NCBI GenBank assembly: GCA_947500005.1 | Contig: CANMQJ010000021.1 | Coordinates: 24,727 to 88,726 of the forward strand | Direction: 5' to 3' | DNA length: 64,000 nucleotides | Source: an uncultured Paracoccaceae bacterium | GTDB lineage: Bacteria > Pseudomonadota > Alphaproteobacteria > Rhodobacterales > Rhodobacteraceae | Shown: piece after piece, positions 26,088 through 35,103 of the stretch | Numbering within the stretch: position 1 is the stretch's first letter | Layout of the letters: every line of letters begins with the position of its first letter | Position numbers and translations under genes: made by a program | Notes under the pieces: generated by a model | Database searches by the model: none | What the model was told of the DNA's origin: nothing | What the model saw: only the letters and a program-made list of their open reading frames with translations

Positions 26088-26648
26088 TCAGTGCAGCTTG
26101 GCACCCAGCTTGTCGATCGAGTCGTCGATCAGCTTGTTGGCATGTGCCGCGTTCATCTGCTTGGCCAGCACGTCGCCCGCGGCCACGACCGCGATGGCGA
26201 TGGCCTGATCGCGGACTTCCTTGATCGCCGAAGCCTCGGCCGAGGCGATCTGGTCCTTGGCGCTGGCCATGCGGCGCTCGATCGAGACCTCGAGGTCCTT
26301 CTTGGCCTGGTCGGCGGCGAGCTTGGCGTCTTCCTGGGCGGCGGCCACGATCTTGTCGGCCTGCTCCTGCACGTCCTTGTGCTTGCGCTCGTAGGAAGCG
26401 AGCAGGCTCTGGGCCTCCTCGCGGAGCGCGCGCGCCTCGTCAAGCTCGGACTGGATGCCCTTGGCCCGGTTGTCGAGCGCATCGACGATCATGCCCGGAA
26501 CCTTGAAGTAGACCAGCACCGCGATGAACAGGATGAAGCCCAGCAGGACCACGAAATCCGTGTTGCCCAGCGAGAAGAAGGGCCCGGAGGCGGCCAGCGC
26601 GGGGCTGGCGAAACCGGCGGCGAGGATGAAGGCGAGAATGTTGCGCAT
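26088..26648 (-). CDS. atpF: ATP synthase F0 subunit b
   Basis: 186 residues: N-terminal hydrophobic stretch that may act as a signal sequence ('NILAFILAAGFASPALA'), one membrane helix ('FVVLLGFILFIAVLVYFKVP', about 31-50), then a long charged coiled coil forming half of the peripheral stalk. The start 'MRNILAFILAAG' and 'VPGMIVDALDNRAKGIQSEL' are typical. The ribosome site AAAGGAT overlaps the end of the upstream b' gene, suggesting coupled translation to make the b/b' heterodimer. Confidence 0.94.
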   Translation of the reverse strand: MRNILAFILAAGFASPALAASGPFFSLGNTDFVVLLGFILFIAVLVYFKVPGMIVDALDNRAKGIQSELDEARALREEAQSLLASYERKHKDVQEQADKIVAAAQEDAKLAADQAKKDLEVSIERRMASAKDQIASAEASAIKEVRDQAIAIAVVAAGDVLAKQMNAAHANKLIDDSIDKLGAKLH

Positions 26649-26653
26649 GTCGC

Positions 26654-27205
26654 TTATCCTTTCATCCGGGCATCGACGGCCTGGTCCACGGTGGATTGAT
26701 CCGCCTCGCCGCCCAGGGCGGTGACCAAGGCGGCCGCGGTGTCGCGGGCCACTTCCTTGACGCTTTCGACCGCGCCGGCGCGGATCTCGGCGATGGCCTT
26801 TTCCGATTCAGCGGTCTGGGCCGCGATCTCGGCATCGGCCTTGGCGATGGCCTTGTCCAGGTCGGCCTGGATCTCGGCGCGGGCCTCGGCGGCGATGCGC
26901 TGTGCCTCGGACCGGGCGTCGGCCAGTGCCTTCTTGTAGGCTTCCTCGGCCTCGACGGCCTTGGCCTTGAGGTCTTCGGCCGCGGCGAGGTCGTTGGTGA
27001 TGGTTCCGGTCCGCTCGGCCAGGATCGCCGCGATACGCGGAAGCGCCACACGGGACAGGACGAGGAAGATGACGACCAGCGTCACGACCAGCCAGAAGAT
27101 CTGGTTCGGGAACCAGTCGAAGCAGAGCTGCGGCATGCCGATGGCACTGCCGTAGGAGTCGACACAAGTGCCGGCGGCCTCTGCGGCTATGGGTTCTGTC
27201 GCCAT
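26654..27205 (-). CDS. atpG: ATP synthase F0 subunit b'
   Basis: 183 residues; 'MPQLCFDWFPNQIFWLVVTL' leads into the single membrane helix (about 33-52) and then 'LPRIAAILAERTGTITNDL' and a long Ala/Glu/Lys coiled coil. This divergent second b subunit (b', atpG or atpF2) is characteristic of phototroph-type alphaproteobacteria and cyanobacteria. The N-terminal about 25 residues precede the usual family start and lack strong similarity. ATG with GGAGGA. Confidence 0.93.
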   Translation of the reverse strand: MATEPIAAEAAGTCVDSYGSAIGMPQLCFDWFPNQIFWLVVTLVVIFLVLSRVALPRIAAILAERTGTITNDLAAAEDLKAKAVEAEEAYKKALADARSEAQRIAAEARAEIQADLDKAIAKADAEIAAQTAESEKAIAEIRAGAVESVKEVARDTAAALVTALGGEADQSTVDQAVDARMKG

Positions 27206-27291
27206 GTTGTCCTCCGTCGGAACGTTGTCTTTACAACGGGTGGGCCGCTATGGCCCGGCCGCACCCGCGCGTAAGGATCAGGTTCCGCAGA

Positions 27292-27516
27292 TCAGACGGC
27301 GAACATCAGCAGGAGCGCGACGAGGAACGAGAAGATCCCCAGTGCTTCCGCGAATGCGATGCCGATGAAGAGGGTCGCGGTCTGCGATGCTGCAGCCGAG
27401 GGGTTGCGCAGGGCGCCGGCCAGGAAGTTGCCGGCCACGTTGCCCACACCGATTGCGGCTGCGCCGGAACCGATTGCTGCCAGGCCTGCGCCGATATGTG
27501 CGAGATCGCCTTCCAT
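27292..27516 (-). CDS. atpE: ATP synthase F0 subunit c
   Basis: 74 residues in two membrane helices with a polar loop: 'IGAGLAAIGSGAAAIGVGNV' and 'TLFIGIAFAEALGIFSFLVA'. The proton-carrying carboxylate is the Glu in 'AFAEALGIF' of helix 2, and the loop contains the conserved 'RNPSA'. ATG with a strong AAGGAG site, as expected for the most highly translated F0 subunit. Confidence 0.97.
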   Translation of the reverse strand: MEGDLAHIGAGLAAIGSGAAAIGVGNVAGNFLAGALRNPSAAASQTATLFIGIAFAEALGIFSFLVALLLMFAV

Positions 27517-27593
27517 GATGTATCTCCTTACGATTGGAAGTTTCGATATTGGGATGTTCGGGGGTGTAGGGCGGGGTTCACCCCGCCGCTGCC

Positions 27594-28349
27594 TTAATGG
27601 TGCGGATGCAGCGCGTCCTTGAGGTAGACGCAGGTCAGGATGGTGAACACGTAGGCCTGGATGAAGGAAACCAGCACCTCGAGCCCGTACATGGCGGTGA
27701 TCGCCAAGACCGAGACCGGCGAGATCACCGCGACGGCGGCGAAGCCCGCGAAGACCTTGATCACCGCGTGGCCCGCCATGACGTTACCTGCAAGACGGAT
27801 GGAGTGGCTGACCGGGCGGACGAAGTAGGAGATCAACTCGATCACGGCAAGGATCGGGCGGAGCGCCAGAGGCGCGCTCGACACCCAGAAGAGGCCCAGG
27901 AAGGCCGTCCCGTTCTTGACGAAGCCCAGGATGGTCACGGTCAGGAACACCGCGAGCGCCAGAACCACGGTCACCGCGAAATGCGAGGTGGTGGTGAAGG
28001 CGGTGGGGATGAGGCCCAGGAAGTTGGCGACCACGATGAACATGAACAGCGTCATGACATAGGGGAAGTATTTCACGCCGTCCTTGCCGCAGATATCCTC
28101 GAGCATCTTGTAGATGAAGCCGTAGGACAGTTCGGCCACCGACTGCATCCGGCCGGGAACCACCGCGCGCCTGGAGGTCGAGAGCACCAGCAGGCCGATG
28201 ATCGCGAGGATCGCGAAGAACATCCACAGCGTCACGTTGGTGATCGAGTACCAGGCGATGGTGTCGCCGAAGAGCGGCTTGACGATGAACTGGTCCATCG
28301 GGTGGAAGACCAGGCTGCTGCCCTCTGCTGCGTCTGTCGCGGTTGCCAC
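27594..28349 (-). CDS. atpB: ATP synthase F0 subunit a
   Basis: 251 residues with five to six membrane helices. The essential Arg of the proton channel is in 'SHSIRLAGNVMAGHAVI', and 'VSFIQAYVFTILTCVYLKDA' is the conserved last helix. GTG start at 28349, three bases after the atpI stop region. Gene order atpI-atpB-atpE-atpG-atpF on the minus strand; the F1 genes are elsewhere, as usual in alphaproteobacteria. Confidence 0.96.
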   Translation of the reverse strand: MATATDAAEGSSLVFHPMDQFIVKPLFGDTIAWYSITNVTLWMFFAILAIIGLLVLSTSRRAVVPGRMQSVAELSYGFIYKMLEDICGKDGVKYFPYVMTLFMFIVVANFLGLIPTAFTTTSHFAVTVVLALAVFLTVTILGFVKNGTAFLGLFWVSSAPLALRPILAVIELISYFVRPVSHSIRLAGNVMAGHAVIKVFAGFAAVAVISPVSVLAITAMYGLEVLVSFIQAYVFTILTCVYLKDALHPHH

Positions 28350-28351
28350 GT

Positions 28352-28690
28352 TCAGTCCCTCTCGTCCTTGTGGGCGTCCGGTTCGGCGGCGCCCGATTGC
28401 TTCGCCTGGAGCTCGCGTGCGCTGCGGAGCATGACGTTCACTCCGGCGGCGAGGCCCAGCAATGTGAACAGCACCAGGAAGATCGGGATGGTCCCGAACA
28501 GGCTGTCCAGCCCGTACCCGATGCCGAATCCGATCCCCAGACCGGAAATCATCTCGATGACCATCCGCCAGGCGAGCTCGCCGCCGGAATAGTCGCTGTC
28601 GGCGCGGGGAGCGGGCTGCTTGGCCTTTTTCGCCGCCTCGAGCTTGGCCTCAAGCTGCGACAGTCGCTGCTTTTGGTCGTCCTCGGTCAC
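28352..28690 (-). CDS. atpI: AtpI/AtpZ-type F0 assembly protein
   Basis: 112 residues: charged coiled-coil N-terminus ('KQRLSQLEAKLEAAKKAK'), then two membrane helices ('MVIEMISGLGIGFGIGYGLD' and 'IPIFLVLFTLLGLAAGVNVM') and a charged tail, the layout of AtpI/ATPase_gene1 proteins linked to c-ring assembly. GTG start at 28690 with GAGGAA upstream. First gene of the F0 operon. Confidence 0.9.
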   Translation of the reverse strand: MTEDDQKQRLSQLEAKLEAAKKAKQPAPRADSDYSGGELAWRMVIEMISGLGIGFGIGYGLDSLFGTIPIFLVLFTLLGLAAGVNVMLRSARELQAKQSGAAEPDAHKDERD

Positions 28691-28920
28691 CGGCGTTTCC
28701 TCGCGCGTCGTTGGGCATGGTGCTACGGCGCGGAGGGGTCGGAGTCAACGCTGTTCGTCGGGGCGAGAAACAGATTTCAACTCGTTGTTTTATATGTGAT
28801 TTCTGGCAGTCATATCGCGGGGTGCAAAAGCGCCGCAGCCGCTGTTAGCGCCAAAGGGCGCCTTCTGGCATATTCAACCGGATGGTTGACCATGGCCCGC
28901 TTGTGTGGTTCTGGCGGATC

Positions 28921-29256
28921 ATGTCCGCCGATCTCGACACCGTCTTTGCGGCCCTGGCCGATCCCACGCGCCGCGCGATCCTCGCGATGCTGCTGGAGGA
29001 TGACATGGCCGTGACCGATGTGGCCGAGCCTTTCGAGATGTCGCTGGCGGCGATTTCCAAGCATCTGGGCATCCTGACCCGCGCGGGGCTGATCGCGCAG
29101 GAGAAGCGCGGCCGAGTGAAATGGTGCAAGCTGGAGCCCGACGCCATGCGCGCGGCAAGCGTTTGGATGCAGGGCTTTGGCCAGTTCGAGCCGGTGAACC
29201 TGGACGCGTTCGAGCGGTTCCTGGCGCGCGAGCTGGAGAGCGGCGCGGAAGGTTAG
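28921..29256 (+). CDS. ArsR-family winged-helix regulator
   Basis: 111 residues: 'TVFAALADPTRRAILAMLLE' and 'MSLAAISKHLGILTRAGLIA' form the winged helix, followed by 'KRGRVKWCKLEPDAM'. No metal-binding CxC motif is seen, so it groups with the SdpR-like, non-metal ArsR proteins, often cotranscribed with SRPBCC proteins (none is adjacent here). An in-frame ATG at 28882 would add 13 residues; neither start has a strong ribosome site. Its end overlaps the convergent DMT transporter gene by 4 bp. Confidence 0.85.
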   Translation: MSADLDTVFAALADPTRRAILAMLLEDDMAVTDVAEPFEMSLAAISKHLGILTRAGLIAQEKRGRVKWCKLEPDAMRAASVWMQGFGQFEPVNLDAFERFLARELESGAEG

Positions 29257-30158
29257 CGCGCGGTGCTGCGGGCCAGCTCCTCCTCGGGTTTGAGCAGGAT
29301 GAGGAGTGCGACGACGGTAAGCGCGATCCCTACCAGAACGAGGCCCGCGGGCGCGCCGTTGCCAAGCGCCATTTCCCAGCAGATGACCCATGTCGGCGTG
29401 AGATAGGTATAGGCCATGACCTTGGCCGAGGGCAGGTAGAGCGTGGCGTATTGCAACAGGACGAAGGTCGCGGCGCTGGCGAACAAGGCGACGTAGAACA
29501 GCCCGATCCAGACGATGGCGGGCAGCGTGGCCCAGTCGGTCGCGATGATGTCGGACCATCCATAGACGGTGAGGATCGCGCCGCCCGCGACCAGCATCCC
29601 GAAGGTGAAGACCACGGCGGATTCGCCCCTGTTGAGCTTGCGCACCATCGGCGTGTAGATCGCATGCGCGACGCAGCCCCAGAAATAAACGATCTCGCCG
29701 CCGCCGATCTCGAAGGCGCGGAAGGCGGACCAGTCGGCGCGGAAGATCACCCAGAGCGCGCCCAGCGCGCCGATGGCCAGCGCCAGCGCCATGCGCGCGG
29801 TGGTGACCTGGCGCAGCAGGATGTAGCCGAAGAGCGCCGACATCACCGGGGTTAGGGTGAAGACGGCCGCCGCGCTGACCGGCCGCGCGGTTTTCAGACC
29901 CTCGAACATCAGAACGAAATAGGCCCCGAAGAGCCCGCCCAGGACCAGATAGCGCCAGGGCGCCTGCGCGGCGCTGCGGGGGATGCCGGTGGTGGCCATC
30001 GCGACCGCGCCGATCACCGCCGCCGCGATCCAGAAACGCGCGGCCATCAGCGCGGCGGGCGCGACCTCGTTCGCGATCATGGCGCCCAGCGAAAAGCTGC
30101 CGGCGACCAGCGCCGAGAAGGTGAGCATGGCGAGATGCCCGCGTGCGGCGGGACTCAT
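29253..30158 (-). CDS. DMT-superfamily (EamA) transporter
   Basis: 301 residues with ten predicted membrane helices and the internal EamA duplication (about 8-135 and 150-285). 'FFLARTFVLGGLFGAYF'-like helices with 'TARPVSAAAVFTLTPVMSAL' and 'SAKVMAYTYLTPTWVICWEM' carry the P/T kinks usual in EamA exporters. The ATG overlaps the LysR stop (ATGA), so the two genes are co-transcribed; the exporter could be under the control of that LysR protein. Substrate unknown. Confidence 0.87.
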   Translation of the reverse strand: MSPAARGHLAMLTFSALVAGSFSLGAMIANEVAPAALMAARFWIAAAVIGAVAMATTGIPRSAAQAPWRYLVLGGLFGAYFVLMFEGLKTARPVSAAAVFTLTPVMSALFGYILLRQVTTARMALALAIGALGALWVIFRADWSAFRAFEIGGGEIVYFWGCVAHAIYTPMVRKLNRGESAVVFTFGMLVAGGAILTVYGWSDIIATDWATLPAIVWIGLFYVALFASAATFVLLQYATLYLPSAKVMAYTYLTPTWVICWEMALGNGAPAGLVLVGIALTVVALLILLKPEEELARSTAR

Positions 30159-31033
30159 GTCGCCCAGTCCTGGGCGCGGGCCTTGATGAACTTGAGGAAG
30201 GTCTGCACCTTGGTCGTGCGGTGCAGGTCGACATGGGTCACCAGCCAGAGCTTGCCTGACCAGTCGGGCACCGGGTCCATCACCTCGACCAGCTCGGGGT
30301 GGCGGGCGGCCTCCCACCTGGCCATGAATCCGATCCCGGCCCCGGCCAGCACCGCCTGTTCCATCGAGGCGCCGTCGGTGCCGCGGAAGGTGATCGACCC
30401 CACAGGCGCATTGGCGCGCAGCCACCGGTAGAAGGGCGCGCGCGAATTCTCGTCGTCATGACCGATGAAGTGATGCCCGGCGAAATCCTCGACCCCGGCG
30501 GGCTTGCCATAGGTGTCGATATAGTCGCGGCTGGCGAAGAGGCCGATCGTCTGCGCGACGAAGGGCTGCACCACGTTGTCGGGCTGGTCCGGGGCGGCGC
30601 CCGCTCGGATGGCGACATGCGCCTCGCCATATTCCAGGCGGAACAGGCGGTCGCCGGTGAGGTAGCGCAGGATCAGCCCGGGATGGAGGCGCTGGAACTC
30701 TGTCAGGACGGGCACGATCAGCGGGGCGAGCGAGGCGAGCGAGGTCACGACGAGCTCTCCGGAGACATCGTCGCCCTGCCCTTTCAACCGTCCGACGAGC
30801 TGGTTGAACTGGTCCTCGGTCGCCTGGGCCACGCGCAGTAGGTCCTCGCCCGCTTCGGTGGGCGTGTAGCCGCGCGCGTGCCGCTGGAAGAGCTTGACGC
30901 CCAGCCGCCCTTCGATCGCATCGATATGGCGGATGACGGTGGCGTGATGCACGCCCAGCACCTCGGCCGCGCCGCTTACGGTGCCCATGCGCGCGACCTG
31001 ATAGGCGGTGCGCACCTCGTCCCAGTTCTCCAT
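30155..31033 (-). CDS. LysR-family transcriptional regulator
   Basis: 292 residues: N-terminal HTH (about 6-64, 'GTVSGAAEVLGVHHATVIRHIDAIE') and a substrate-binding domain to the end. The HTH is slightly atypical ('VHHATVIRHI'), as in the AcrR/CrgA-like subgroup that controls oxidoreductases. ATG with AAGGG. Divergent from azoR with a TTGC-N10-GCAA dyad in the gap, and coupled downstream to a DMT exporter. Confidence 0.92.
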   Translation of the reverse strand: MENWDEVRTAYQVARMGTVSGAAEVLGVHHATVIRHIDAIEGRLGVKLFQRHARGYTPTEAGEDLLRVAQATEDQFNQLVGRLKGQGDDVSGELVVTSLASLAPLIVPVLTEFQRLHPGLILRYLTGDRLFRLEYGEAHVAIRAGAAPDQPDNVVQPFVAQTIGLFASRDYIDTYGKPAGVEDFAGHHFIGHDDENSRAPFYRWLRANAPVGSITFRGTDGASMEQAVLAGAGIGFMARWEAARHPELVEVMDPVPDWSGKLWLVTHVDLHRTTKVQTFLKFIKARAQDWAT

Positions 31034-31082
31034 GTCGCACCCTTATGTGCAAAAACCCACAGTTGCTGTTGATGTAGCCGAG

Positions 31083-31100
31083 TTGCGTTCATCCATGCAA
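31083..31100. promoter_or_regulatory. Candidate LysR-type box in the LysR/azoR divergent region
   Basis: TTGC (31083-31086), ten bases, GCAA (31097-31100) form a dyad midway between the divergent LysR and azoR starts. LysR proteins bind dyads of this size, often with a T-N11-A core; the core here is not exact, so confidence is low. Confidence 0.3.
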
Positions 31101-31150
31101 TGACCAATTTGTAGCGGACCAGAGACATGATCCTTGAAAGGACCCGCCCC

Positions 31151-31732
31151 ATGGCACAGACCATCCTGCATATCGACGCCTCGGCCCGCCGCCAGGGCTC
31201 CACCACCCGCGCATTGTCCGAGCGCGTGGTGCGCCGCCTTGGTGCGGACCGCATCATCCGCCGCGACCTGGCGACGCCGCTGCCGCTGCTGACCGAGGAA
31301 TGGGTGAGCGCGAATTTCACCCCCGCCGATCAGCGCGACGACGTGCAGCGCGACATCCTGGCATTGTCCGACGAGCTGGTGGAGGAGCTGCGCGCCGCGG
31401 ACACGGTCGTGATCGGGCTGCCGATCTACAATTTCTCGGTTCCCGCCGCGTTCAAGGCCTGGATCGACCTGGTGGCCCGGGCCGGCGTGACCTTCCGCTA
31501 TACCGAGAACGGCCCCGAAGGGCTGCTGACCGGCAAGCGGGCCGTGTTGGCCATCGCCTCGGGCGGCACGGCGGTGGGCTCCGAGATCGACTTTGCCACC
31601 GAATACGCGCGACATGTGCTGTCCTTCGTGGGCATCACCGATGTCGCGATCGTCGCCGCCGACCGCATGGCGCTGGACCCCGATGGGACGGTTCAGGCCG
31701 CCGAGCGTGCGGTGGACAACCTGGCCGCCTGA
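31151..31732 (+). CDS. azoR: FMN-dependent NADH-azoreductase
   Basis: 193 residues, flavodoxin-like fold. 'MAQTILHIDASARRQGSTTR' is the standard N-terminus (FMN phosphate loop in 'SARRQGSTTR'), with 'VVIGLPIYNFSVPAAFKAWID' and 'RYTENGPEGLLTGKRAVL' following. It reduces quinones and azo compounds by two-electron transfer. ATG at 31151 with AAGGA. Divergent from a LysR regulator; a strong intrinsic terminator follows. Confidence 0.94.
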   Translation: MAQTILHIDASARRQGSTTRALSERVVRRLGADRIIRRDLATPLPLLTEEWVSANFTPADQRDDVQRDILALSDELVEELRAADTVVIGLPIYNFSVPAAFKAWIDLVARAGVTFRYTENGPEGLLTGKRAVLAIASGGTAVGSEIDFATEYARHVLSFVGITDVAIVAADRMALDPDGTVQAAERAVDNLAA

Positions 31733-31757
31733 TCCGCCACTCACATCCCGGGCGCTG

Positions 31758-31788
31758 ACGCCGGTCCCCATGCGGGGCCGGCGTTTTT
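31758..31788 (+). terminator. Rho-independent terminator of azoR
   Basis: ACGCCGG-T-CCCC (31758-31769), loop ATGC, GGGG-CCGGCGT (31774-31784), then five T residues to 31788. An 11-bp stem with one bulged T plus a T tract, 26 bp past the azoR stop. It also abuts the end of the convergent membrane-protein gene. Confidence 0.85.
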
Positions 31789-32645
31789 CATGTCTCGGCG
31801 CGGTTCGCGAAGAAGCGCGCGAGCACGAAGAAGCCCCCCGCCAGCAGCGCGGGCAGCAGGAAGATGCGGAAGATGAAGACCGAGAGCAGCGCCATGTAGC
31901 TGCCGATCAGGTCGTCGGCGCGGGTCCAGATGTTCTGTGCCAGTTCCTGGTATCGCCCCGCCTCGTCCAGCGAGCCGCGCAGACTGTCCCACCAGCCTGC
32001 CGATTGGTCCGGTACCGGCGCGCCGACGGAGGCGGTGATCTCGGCGATGATGGTCTCATGCCGGGTCAGAACGTCTCCGGTCAGCCAGTCGGCCAGTTCT
32101 GCCGACAGCACGAAGGAAAGCGGCAGGGCCAGCAGGAAGAAGCCGCCATACCAGACGAGGCGCCGCGAGAGCACCGAGACCACGTCGCGCGGGCCCAGCA
32201 GCCGGTCTGATATCCACAGGAGCGTCGCCACCACGATCATGCCCGCCCCCACCGCGCCCACGGGCCCCATGGCGACGGCGAGGATGCCGGTGGCGAGCAT
32301 GAGCGTGAAGACGACGCTGGCGATGCGTTCGATCGTGTCATCCACGGGTTCGAGCATCTTGAGCGGCTGGGCCGAGCCGGAGGCGATGAAGACGCTGCCC
32401 TCGACCTCGATCTCCTGCGCGGTCGAGAGCACGGCGTTGAGCGTCCGCAGCCCGACATAGGTCGCAGCACTCGCCGCCGCGATGGAACTGGCATAGCGCT
32501 GTGCGGCGTTGGCGAGAGGATTGTCCTTGTAGTAGACCGCCGCGCCCAAGGAGAACGCGGCGATCACGATGAGCCAGATCAGCGGGGTGCGCCGGTCAGC
32601 CGTCCTTGCGGATGGTCTCGTTCTTCGGGTCGTAGGGGCTGTCAC
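31788..32645 (-). CDS. Multi-span membrane protein of unknown function
   Basis: Up to 285 residues with about five hydrophobic segments ('TPLIWLIVIAAFSLGAAVYY', 'SVVFTLMLATGILAVAMGPV', 'GAGMIVVATLLWISDRLLG', 'WYGGFFLLALPLSFVLS', 'MALLSVFIFRIFLLPALLAG'), basic N-terminus, and a soluble segment between spans 4 and 5 ('SLDEAGRYQELAQNIWTRAD'). I do not recognise the family. The only usable start is the GTG at 32645, inside the 3' end of the upstream dehydrogenase gene (50-bp overlap); no good ribosome site is visible, so the true start is uncertain. Confidence 0.75.
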   Translation of the reverse strand: MTAPTTRRTRPSARTADRRTPLIWLIVIAAFSLGAAVYYKDNPLANAAQRYASSIAAASAATYVGLRTLNAVLSTAQEIEVEGSVFIASGSAQPLKMLEPVDDTIERIASVVFTLMLATGILAVAMGPVGAVGAGMIVVATLLWISDRLLGPRDVVSVLSRRLVWYGGFFLLALPLSFVLSAELADWLTGDVLTRHETIIAEITASVGAPVPDQSAGWWDSLRGSLDEAGRYQELAQNIWTRADDLIGSYMALLSVFIFRIFLLPALLAGGFFVLARFFANRAET

Positions 32646-35103
32646 AGGTAACGGTCGCTTCCCAGAGCTTGTCCTGCATGCGGACCTTGAGTTTCGTGCC
32701 TTCCACGGCGAATTCAGGCTTCACATAGCCCATCCCGATGGATTTCTCAAAGGCCACCGAATAGCCGCCCGAGGTCAGACGGCCCACGCGGGTGCCATCC
32801 TCGGCATAGAGCGCCTCGCGCCCCCAGGGATCGGCATCGTCCGGCCCGTCGATCAGCAGGGTGCAGCATTTCACGCGCACGCCGGTCTCTTCCAGCTTCG
32901 CCTTGCCGTGGAACTCCTTGGACAGATCCACGAAGCGCGGCAGGTCGGCCTCGAGCGGGGTGGCGTCGCGGCCAAGCTCGTTGCCAAAGGCGCGATAGCT
33001 CTTCTCCTGCCGGAGCCAGTTCTGCGCCCGGGCGCCAACAAGTTTCATCCCGTGCTTCTCGCCCGCCTTTTCCAGCAGGTCGAAAAGGTAGTTCTGCATC
33101 TCGATCGGGTGGTGGAGTTCCCAGCCCAGCTCGCCGGTATAGGCCACGCGGATGGCGCGGACCGGACACATGCCCAGCTCGATGTCGCGCGCCGAGAGCC
33201 AGGGGAAACGCTTGTTCGAGAGCGCCGTTTCCGGCTCGGCATCCTTGATGACCTCGGCCAGCACGTCGCGCGATTTCGGTCCGGCGATGGCGAAGACGCC
33301 CCATTGGGTGGTGACGTCCTGGATCTCGATATAGCCGAACTCCTCCATCTTGTCCTCGGCGGCCTTGCGGAGGTAGTCGGCGTCATACTCCGTCCAGGCG
33401 CCGGCGGAGACGCAGTAATACTCGTTCTCGGCGCGGCGCACGATGGTGTATTCGGTGCGCGTGGTGCCGTGATCCGTGAGCGCGTAGGTCAGGTTGATCC
33501 GGCCCACCTTGGGCAGCTTGTTGCAGGTGAACCAGTCGAGGAACGCGGTGGCGCCCGGCCCCTTGACCACGTGCTTGGAGAAGGCGGTGGCGTCGATCAG
33601 GCCCACACCCTCGCGGATGGCCTTGGCCTCCTCGACCGCGTATTGCCACCAGCCGCCCCGGCGGAAGCTGCGCGCGTCGTGGTCGAAATTGTCATCTGCA
33701 TCGAGCGGGCCGTAATAGTTCGGCCGTTCCCACCCGTTGACCCAGCCGAACTGCGCGCCGCGCGCTTTCTGCCGGTCATAGGCGGGCGCGGTGCGCAGGG
33801 GCCGGCAGGCGGGGCGCTCCTCGTCGGGGTGGTGGAGGATGTAGACGTGCTCGTAGGCTTCCTCGTTCTTGCGCGCGGCGAATTCGGTCGTCATCCAGTT
33901 GCTGGAGTACCGCTTGGGGTCGAGGGACGCCATGTCGATCTCGGCCTCGCCCTCGACCATCAGCTGGGCCAGGTAATAGCCGGTGCCGCCCGCGGCGGTG
34001 ATACCGAAGGAGAAGCCCTCGGCCAGCCAAATGTTGCGCAGGCCCGGCGCGGGGCCCACCAGCGGGTTGCCGTCGGGGGTATAGCAGATCGGGCCGTTGT
34101 AATCGTCCTTGAGCCCCACGGTTTCCGAGGACGGAATCCGGTGGATCATGGACATGTATTCCTCTTCGATCCGCTCCAGGTCGAGCGGGAAGAGGTCGGC
34201 GCGGAAGCTGTCGGGCACGGAATATTCGAACCGCGCGGGCGCGTTGCGCTCGTAAGGTCCCAGGATCCAGCCGCCGCGCTCCTCGCGGACATACCACTTG
34301 GCATCGGCATCGCGCAGCACGGGATGCTCGGGGTTGCCGGCCTTGCGGTATTCGACCAGGGCCGGGTCGGGCTCGGTGACGATATACTGGTGCTCGACCG
34401 GGATGGCGGGCATCTTGATGCCCAGCATCCGCGCGGTGCGCTGCGCGTGGTTGCCCGAGGCGGTCACGACATGTTCGGCAGAGACCACGACCTGCTCCTC
34501 GCCCGGCACGAGGTTGCCACCCTTCTCGACCATCCTGGTCAGCGTCACGTCCCAGTGATCGCCCTTCCACTCGAACGCGTCGGCCTGCCACTTGCGCTCG
34601 ATCGCGACACCGCGCTGGCGCGCGCCCTTGGCCATCGCCATCGTCACGTCGGCCGGGTTGATGTAGCCGTCGGTCGGGTGGTAGATCGCGCCCTCCAGGT
34701 CCTCGGTGCGCACCAGCGGCCAGCGATCCTTGATCTGGGCGGGGGTCATCCACTCGTAGGGAACCCCGCAGGTCTCGGCGGTGGCGGCATAGAGCATGTA
34801 TTCGTCCATCCGCTCCTTCGTCTGCGCCATGCGCAGGTTGCCCACCACGTAAAAGCCCGCGTTGAGGCCCGTCTCCTCCTCCAGCGTCTTGTAGAAATCG
34901 ACCGAGTACTTGTGGATATGCGTCGTCGCATAGGACATGTTGAACAGCGGCAGCAGCCCCGCGGCGTGCCAGGTCGACCCCGCCGTCAGCTCGTCGCGCT
35001 CGATCAGCATGACGTCCTGCCACCCGGCGCGGGCCAGGTGATAGGCGATCGAGGTGCCGACGGCGCCGCCGCCGACGACCAGTGCTTTGACTTGGGTCTT
35101 CAT
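32596..35103 (-). CDS. FAD-dependent oxidoreductase with GcvT domain (dimethylglycine dehydrogenase-like)
   Basis: 835 residues. N-terminal DAO/FAD domain (about 1-400: 'KALVVGGGAVGTSIAYHLAR' dinucleotide fold, 'STWHAAGLLP' FAD-binding His motif), FAO_M linker (about 400-455) and GcvT/aminomethyltransferase domains with C-terminal barrel (about 460-825: 'GPGATAFLDWFTCNKLPKVG', 'YTGELGWELHHPIEMQNYL'). This layout is that of dimethylglycine/sarcosine dehydrogenases, which oxidise an N-methyl group and pass it to tetrahydrofolate. ATG at 35103 with GGAGAG. Roseobacters carry many paralogues, so the exact N-methyl substrate is open. Confidence 0.9.
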   Translation of the reverse strand: MKTQVKALVVGGGAVGTSIAYHLARAGWQDVMLIERDELTAGSTWHAAGLLPLFNMSYATTHIHKYSVDFYKTLEEETGLNAGFYVVGNLRMAQTKERMDEYMLYAATAETCGVPYEWMTPAQIKDRWPLVRTEDLEGAIYHPTDGYINPADVTMAMAKGARQRGVAIERKWQADAFEWKGDHWDVTLTRMVEKGGNLVPGEEQVVVSAEHVVTASGNHAQRTARMLGIKMPAIPVEHQYIVTEPDPALVEYRKAGNPEHPVLRDADAKWYVREERGGWILGPYERNAPARFEYSVPDSFRADLFPLDLERIEEEYMSMIHRIPSSETVGLKDDYNGPICYTPDGNPLVGPAPGLRNIWLAEGFSFGITAAGGTGYYLAQLMVEGEAEIDMASLDPKRYSSNWMTTEFAARKNEEAYEHVYILHHPDEERPACRPLRTAPAYDRQKARGAQFGWVNGWERPNYYGPLDADDNFDHDARSFRRGGWWQYAVEEAKAIREGVGLIDATAFSKHVVKGPGATAFLDWFTCNKLPKVGRINLTYALTDHGTTRTEYTIVRRAENEYYCVSAGAWTEYDADYLRKAAEDKMEEFGYIEIQDVTTQWGVFAIAGPKSRDVLAEVIKDAEPETALSNKRFPWLSARDIELGMCPVRAIRVAYTGELGWELHHPIEMQNYLFDLLEKAGEKHGMKLVGARAQNWLRQEKSYRAFGNELGRDATPLEADLPRFVDLSKEFHGKAKLEETGVRVKCCTLLIDGPDDADPWGREALYAEDGTRVGRLTSGGYSVAFEKSIGMGYVKPEFAVEGTKLKVRMQDKLWEATVTCDSPYDPKNETIRKDG

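Noticed and set aside
32596..35103. DMSP demethylase DmdA
   Set aside because: DmdA is a GcvT-only protein of about 370 residues; this one has a full FAD oxidoreductase half, so the dimethylglycine/sarcosine dehydrogenase class fits better.
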